A stretch of 10,505 nucleotides of DNA from Sphingopyxis sp. (GTDB taxonomy: Bacteria; Pseudomonadota; Alphaproteobacteria; Sphingomonadales; Sphingomonadaceae), in contig JAHCKJ010000055.1 in NCBI GenBank assembly GCA_026125835.1, forward strand, positions 1 to 10,505, in the 5' to 3' direction. Each line of letters starts with the position of its first letter. Within the stretch, counting starts at the first letter, position 1. Of the stretch, positions 5,468 through 10,505 are shown piece after piece. Below the pieces are notes generated by a model that was not told the DNA's origin, did not search any database, and saw only the letters and a program-made list of their open reading frames with translations. The position numbers and the translations under genes were made by a program.

Positions 5468-6970
5468 CTACCGCGCCCGGATAAACGCCCGCACATCCTC
5501 CGACAGTTTCCGCCGGTCGTCGTCGCGGATGTACATCATGTGGCCCGCGCCATAATAGGTGTAGGTGATGCGATCCTGCGGTATGCCGGTGCGCGACAGC
5601 GCATATTCGGCGGCGAAAAAGGGCGTCGCGAAGTCATACCAGCCCTGCGCGACGAGCACGCGCAGCCCGCTATTCTCGCGCATCGCCTGCCCGATGTACG
5701 GCGTGACGTTCAGATAGGCGTTCGCGTCGCGGCCGCCGATGCGCCAGTCCCATTGCCCGCCGATGCGGCCGATCGACTGATATTCGAGGGTAGTCTTGAA
5801 CCCCAGCCCGTCGCGCAGCCAGCTGTTGATCGCCGCGGTATAACTCGCGTCGATGCCATAGAAGCTGGGGTCGTTGTCGGGTGTTTCCCCGGCGCTGTCG
5901 TAATCCTTACCCGTATAGCGGCTGTCGAGGCGCCCGACGGTCAGGCCGCGGTCGCGCAGCAATTCCTTGTAGAAGCGCGCGGGCGTGACGCGCAGGTCCG
6001 CCTGCTCGAGATAGGTTTCGGAGAGGCCGGTGAAGCGCGCGAGTTCGCGGCGGATCGCGGCGCGTTCGTCGCCCTGCAATTTCTGCCCTTTCAGCAGCGC
6101 GGTCGCATAGGGGCCGATCGCCCATTGCCGCGCTTCCTCGGCAAAAGCCTCGACCGACGCGGCGCTCGCCTTGCCGTGATAGAGCGCGGTGACTGCCATC
6201 GAGGGCAGGTTGGTGACGGGCGACAGTTCGTTGCCCGGCGTGTCGGCGCCCGCCGCAAAATCGAGCACGGTCGAAATCAGGATCAGTCCGTTGAAAGCGA
6301 CGTCATTATAGGTCGCATTCATCAACTGGTGCGCAACCGCGGCGGTGCGCGTCGTGCCATAGCTTTCGCCGCCAAGATATTTGGGGCTGTTCCAGCGGCC
6401 GTTGTCGCCCAGCCAGCGGCGGATTACCTCGGCGACCAGCTTGGCATCCTGCGTGACGCCGTAATAGTCCTCGGGCTTCGCCTTGCCGATCAGGTGCGAG
6501 AAACCGGTGCCCGGCGGGTCGATGAACACGACGTCGGTGACGTCCATCAGCGCGTCGGGATTGTCGACGATGGGGTAGGGCGGGGCGCCGTCATCGACAC
6601 CGGTGCCGGGGATCGCCACCCGCTTCGGCCCGAACGCGCCCATCATCAGCCAGACGGTGCCCGAACCGGGGCCGCCGTTGAACAGGAAGGTCACGGGGCG
6701 GCTCGGGTCACGCGGTTCCTTGACATAGGAGGTGGTGACGACCGCGACTTCGGCGACGCCGTCCTTGTTCCTGATGATCGTCTCGCCGATCGTCGCGGCA
6801 TAGTTGACCCGCTGGCCGCCGAAGGTGCCGCTGAGCTTGGTGGTGCGGATTTGCGGTTCGTAGTCGGCGGGCTTTTCGGCCTTCGCCTTGTCATTCTGGT
6901 CCTGGGCATGGACGATGGCAGGAACCGCGGCGGCAAGCGCCAGCGCGATCAGCGATAGACCCGATTTCAT
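5468..6970 (-). CDS. Secreted S10-family serine carboxypeptidase-like protein
   Basis: A 500-residue alpha/beta-hydrolase of the S10 carboxypeptidase type, which removes C-terminal residues from peptides. A signal peptide (MKSGLSLIALALAAAVPAIVHA, cut after Ala22) sends it to the periplasm or outside. The oxyanion region NGGPGSG is at residues 98-104 and DPPGTGFS at 151-158. The catalytic triad is complete: Ser203 in GESYG, Asp446 in GWYDFATP and His477 in GAGHMMY. The start ATG 6970-6968 has GGGGAG eight bases upstream; an ATG 57 bases earlier would place arginine-rich residues ahead of the signal and is unlikely. Length and motif spacing are normal. It is transcribed towards the left and converges on the small membrane-protein gene. 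It lies downstream of the toxin-antitoxin operon but has its own ribosome site and probably its own promoter. The exact substrate cannot be told; some family members act as acyltransferases. Confidence 0.92.
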   Translation of the reverse strand: MKSGLSLIALALAAAVPAIVHAQDQNDKAKAEKPADYEPQIRTTKLSGTFGGQRVNYAATIGETIIRNKDGVAEVAVVTTSYVKEPRDPSRPVTFLFNGGPGSGTVWLMMGAFGPKRVAIPGTGVDDGAPPYPIVDNPDALMDVTDVVFIDPPGTGFSHLIGKAKPEDYYGVTQDAKLVAEVIRRWLGDNGRWNSPKYLGGESYGTTRTAAVAHQLMNATYNDVAFNGLILISTVLDFAAGADTPGNELSPVTNLPSMAVTALYHGKASAASVEAFAEEARQWAIGPYATALLKGQKLQGDERAAIRRELARFTGLSETYLEQADLRVTPARFYKELLRDRGLTVGRLDSRYTGKDYDSAGETPDNDPSFYGIDASYTAAINSWLRDGLGFKTTLEYQSIGRIGGQWDWRIGGRDANAYLNVTPYIGQAMRENSGLRVLVAQGWYDFATPFFAAEYALSRTGIPQDRITYTYYGAGHMMYIRDDDRRKLSEDVRAFIRAR

Positions 6971-6998
6971 CAACTTGTCTCCCCGTTCTGAAGCGCGG

Positions 6999-7027
6999 AC
7001 GCTAAGCCGCGCGCGGGGAGGGGGCAA
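6999..7027 (-). promoter_or_regulatory. Candidate promoter of the carboxypeptidase gene
   Basis: On the minus strand TTGCCC (7027-7022) and TAGCGT (7004-6999) are 17 bases apart, placing the transcript start near 6992 and giving a leader of about 22 bases that contains the GGGGAG ribosome site. The -10 match is weak. Confidence 0.3.
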
Positions 7028-7066
7028 GGGTGCTGGTCGGGTGTAGCGGGGTTTTGGTCGAAGGGG

Positions 7067-7366
7067 TCAGGCGGCCTTCTTGGGCTGCACCGATAATTCG
7101 AGGCCGAGGGCGTCGAGAACGGCCATGAGTGTTTCCAATGTCGGATTGCCGTTTTCCGACAGGGCATTGTAAAGCGCCTGACGACCGAGGCCAGTCTTGC
7201 GGGCGATCTCGCTCATGCCTTTCGAGCGGGCGACGTCACCGAGCGCGCTGGCGATATGTTTCGGATCATTCCCTTCCATCGCCGCTTCGAGATAATAGAG
7301 GATATGCTCCTCGGTCGCGAGGTAGGTTGCTGCGTCAAAGGGTCGTAGCTCCGTCACGGCCTTCAA
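7067..7366 (-). CDS. Antitoxin, Xre-type helix-turn-helix protein (COG3636-like)
   Basis: Probable antitoxin that binds and silences the upstream RelE-like toxin and represses the shared operon. The product is up to 99 residues. After FDAATYLATEEHILYYLEAAME, a common opening in this family, comes the DNA-binding part: ALGDVARSKGMSEIARKTGLGRQALYNALSENGNPTLETLMAVLDALGL, in which MSEIARKTGLGRQALYNAL forms the helix-turn-helix. There is no ATG: the longest reading starts at TTG 7366-7364, overlapping the toxin by 32 bases, with AAGGA five bases upstream; GTG 7357-7355 would give MTELRPFDAATYL, which fits the family opening better and overlaps by 23 bases. Either overlap implies translational coupling to the toxin. 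Toxin-first order is normal for this pairing. The DNA here has lower GC than the flanking housekeeping genes, which suggests transfer. Family confidence is high; the exact start is not. Confidence 0.9.
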   Translation of the reverse strand: MKAVTELRPFDAATYLATEEHILYYLEAAMEGNDPKHIASALGDVARSKGMSEIARKTGLGRQALYNALSENGNPTLETLMAVLDALGLELSVQPKKAA

Positions 7367-7700
7367 TCTCTTCCTTCAACCGCTTGGCGCGGGCGACATC
7401 GTCATCCTGACTGCGCTTGTCACCACCGCAAAGCAGAATGACAAGCTCCTTGCCGCGCCGGAAGAAATAAACCCGATAGCCCGGTCCATAGTCGATCCGC
7501 ATTTCGAAGACGCCGCCCTTGACGGACTTATGGTCTCCGAAATTGCCGTTCGACGCGCGTTTCAGGCGATCGGCGATTTTGGCAACCGCGCGAACGTCCC
7601 GCAACGAACCGAACCAACGGGCGAATTCGGTGGTTTCCGCCAGCTGGTAAGATTGTCCTTTATAGAGGACATTCTCAGGTTTGTCAAGATCATCAGGCAT
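7335..7700 (-). CDS. RelE/ParE-superfamily toxin (COG3657-like)
   Basis: Probable toxin of a type II toxin-antitoxin pair; relatives are ribosome-dependent mRNA nucleases or gyrase inhibitors, and which applies here cannot be told. The family core is clear: TTEFARWFGSLRDVRAVAKIADRL, NGNFGDHKSVKGGVFEMRIDYGPGYRVYFF, then LVILLCGGDKRSQDDDVARAKRL. From ATG 7700-7698 the product is 121 residues, about 20 more than typical, with an unusual head MPDDLDKPENVLYKGQSYQL. A promoter-like TTGACA-17-TATAAA lies inside this head (7687-7659), so a transcript from it would not contain that ATG; the only in-frame alternatives are CTG 7643 and TTG 7604. The upstream ATG has only a weak ribosome site and follows the stop of the preceding gene by eight bases. 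The start is therefore uncertain, while the family call is secure. The 3' end overlaps the antitoxin start. Confidence 0.9.
   Translation of the reverse strand: MPDDLDKPENVLYKGQSYQLAETTEFARWFGSLRDVRAVAKIADRLKRASNGNFGDHKSVKGGVFEMRIDYGPGYRVYFFRRGKELVILLCGGDKRSQDDDVARAKRLKEEIEGRDGATTL
7654..7671. promoter_or_regulatory. Probable toxin-antitoxin operator (18-base near-palindrome)
   Basis: TGTCCT (7654-7659) and AGGACA (7666-7671) are perfect inverted copies around TTATAG, whose TATA centre is itself symmetric; only one base pair breaks the 18-base palindrome. It covers the -10 of the predicted leftward promoter, the position expected for an operator bound by the antitoxin or toxin-antitoxin complex. 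Confidence 0.6.
7659..7687 (-). promoter_or_regulatory. Strong sigma70-type promoter reading into toxin-antitoxin genes
   Basis: On the minus strand TTGACA (7687-7682), a 17-base spacer and TATAAA (7664-7659) form a near-consensus promoter in the direction of toxin and antitoxin, with a start point near 7652. It lies within the first codons of the longest toxin frame. Confidence 0.6.
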
Positions 7701-7708
7701 CTAGTTGC

Positions 7709-8275
7709 TCAGTCCGTGGGCATCGCGTGTGCCAAAATGATGTTGGCGATTTTCGTAGCTTCGCTTTTTGTAAGATCGAAGGGCACAGGTCCAATTCGAA
7801 CAGTCAGATTCTGGCGAATTTGGATGGGAATGACATTTCCCGAACCGGAGGGTTCGCCGTCCGCCAAGTGATCTTGGGGAGCGGGCGATTTCGCAGCGGG
7901 CTTGCGCGGGGCTAGTTTTTTCTTTTCCCCATTTTGTTGCTCTGACGGAGGGCGTTTGATTTGCGGACGCCCCAAGGGGCGAAAACCGACCGGGTTTTCA
8001 CAATAGGCAGTAAAATCGGCTACCGAAGTTTCAAAGCGGCTTCGATAGGTTCGCTGGCTTTCTGGGGTGTATTTTTTGCCAAATTTGTTGGTGAAACGAA
8101 GCATCACATCGTCGATATTAAGCGCAGTAATGTCTGAAAGTTCGTCTTCCTCAAGGGCGGCGAGGACTTTGTTGGCAACAGCCTTCCTTGCTTGAGCCGT
8201 ATTTCGGGGGATCAACCCCTTTGACCCTAGCCAGTCCAAAAATTCCAGAAAATCAGCTTTGGTTCGACCGCTCAT
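7709..8275 (-). CDS. Protein with recombinase-like core-binding domain, no catalytic domain
   Basis: A 188-residue protein I cannot name. Residues about 5-100 (ADFLEFLDWLGSKGLIPRNT to FTNKFGKKYTPESQRTYRSR, then FTAYCENPVGFRPLGR) resemble the SAM-like, DNA-binding N-terminal domain of tyrosine recombinases, including the Y-x-S-R helix and a closing FxxY-xxNP-xxFxP segment. A lysine- and proline-rich linker (about 105-140) leads to a short C-terminal unit, IPIQIRQNLTVRIGPVPFDLTKSEATKIANIIL. The recombinase catalytic domain and its R-H-R-Y residues are absent. The start ATG 8275-8273 has GGAG eight bases upstream. The stop lies eight bases before the longest toxin frame, so the three genes may form one operon. 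By eye its GC is near one half, well below its neighbours, and its codon use differs, consistent with acquisition by transfer. It may be a DNA-binding regulator or a remnant of an integrase; the intact length, start and separate C-terminal unit argue for a functional protein. Confidence 0.75.
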   Translation of the reverse strand: MSGRTKADFLEFLDWLGSKGLIPRNTAQARKAVANKVLAALEEDELSDITALNIDDVMLRFTNKFGKKYTPESQRTYRSRFETSVADFTAYCENPVGFRPLGRPQIKRPPSEQQNGEKKKLAPRKPAAKSPAPQDHLADGEPSGSGNVIPIQIRQNLTVRIGPVPFDLTKSEATKIANIILAHAMPTD

Positions 8276-8330
8276 GGCAAATGCTCCGCGCTATCCGATT
8301 GCACGGGGATGGCATCATGATGATAAAATG

Positions 8331-8352
8331 TCAATGTGATATTTCACATTGA
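8331..8352. promoter_or_regulatory. Perfect inverted repeat: operator or uvrB terminator
   Basis: TCAATGTGA (8331-8339) and TCACATTGA (8344-8352) are exact inverted copies around TATT, 11 bases after the uvrB stop and 55 before the next gene. On the minus strand it is followed by CATTTTATC, so it could end uvrB transcription, although the stem is AT-rich. It also overlaps a minus-strand TTGACA (8333-8328) and could be an operator for the 188-residue gene. A separate perfect 10-base palindrome, CATCATGATG, lies at 8313-8322. Confidence 0.55.
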
Positions 8353-8363
8353 TAGATAGGCGG

Positions 8364-10505
<2,142 letters not shown>

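Noticed and set aside
5396..6958. A 520-codon open frame on the plus strand opposite the carboxypeptidase
   Set aside because: The opposite strand encodes a complete signal peptide and catalytic triad; this frame is a GC-driven shadow without recognisable motifs.
7067..8352. Flanking direct repeats or tRNA remnants that would mark an integration site
   Set aside because: I looked at both borders for matching repeats or tRNA-like sequence and found only short GC-rich similarities expected by chance.

Overview
The window is GC-rich chromosomal DNA from an alphaproteobacterium, most likely a sphingomonad (Sphingopyxis/Sphingomonas type). I infer this from the protein wording of the housekeeping genes (GshB, IF3, UvrB, a short LpoA-like lipoprotein), the GC-rich third positions, and the intergenic palindromes built on CCCCTCCCC/GGGGAGGGG and TCATCCCGGC/GCCGGGATGA. 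No database search was possible, so the genus is a judgement.

Layout. Bases 1-2163 hold a minus-strand run: rsmI (16S rRNA methyltransferase), yraN, and gshB (cut by the left edge). rsmI and yraN are recognisable along their whole length but broken by a dense cluster of small indels; gshB is intact. Between yraN and gshB lies a repeat-rich 150-base spacer. Divergent from rsmI, with overlapping start codons, is an LpoA-like lipoprotein gene (2147-3361, plus). It is followed by infC (IF3), which appears to start at an AUA codon at 3515 and to end at a strong hairpin terminator lying inside the 3' end of the convergent NRDE/TANGO2-family gene (4077-4775, minus). A small four-helix membrane protein (4942-5379, plus) converges across a perfect hairpin on a secreted S10-type serine carboxypeptidase (5468-6970, minus).

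Bases about 7067-8360 form a short accessory segment with visibly lower GC: a 188-residue protein that looks like a tyrosine-recombinase core-binding domain without a catalytic domain, then a RelE-like toxin and its Xre-type antitoxin in toxin-first order. All three are on the minus strand, tightly spaced or overlapping. A textbook promoter (TTGACA, 17 bases, TATAAA) with an 18-base near-palindrome over its -10 sits just inside the open toxin frame. The segment is bounded on the right by uvrB (8364 to beyond 10505, minus), complete except for its first residues.

The housekeeping genes are not one pathway: glutathione synthesis, ribosome methylation and initiation, murein synthase activation, nucleotide excision repair and periplasmic peptide processing sit side by side. 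The items most worth checking are the AUA start of infC, the embedded infC terminator, the indel cluster in rsmI-yraN, and the regulation and partner gene of the toxin-antitoxin pair. I did not find a convincing wholly new system; the three-gene accessory segment is the nearest candidate.
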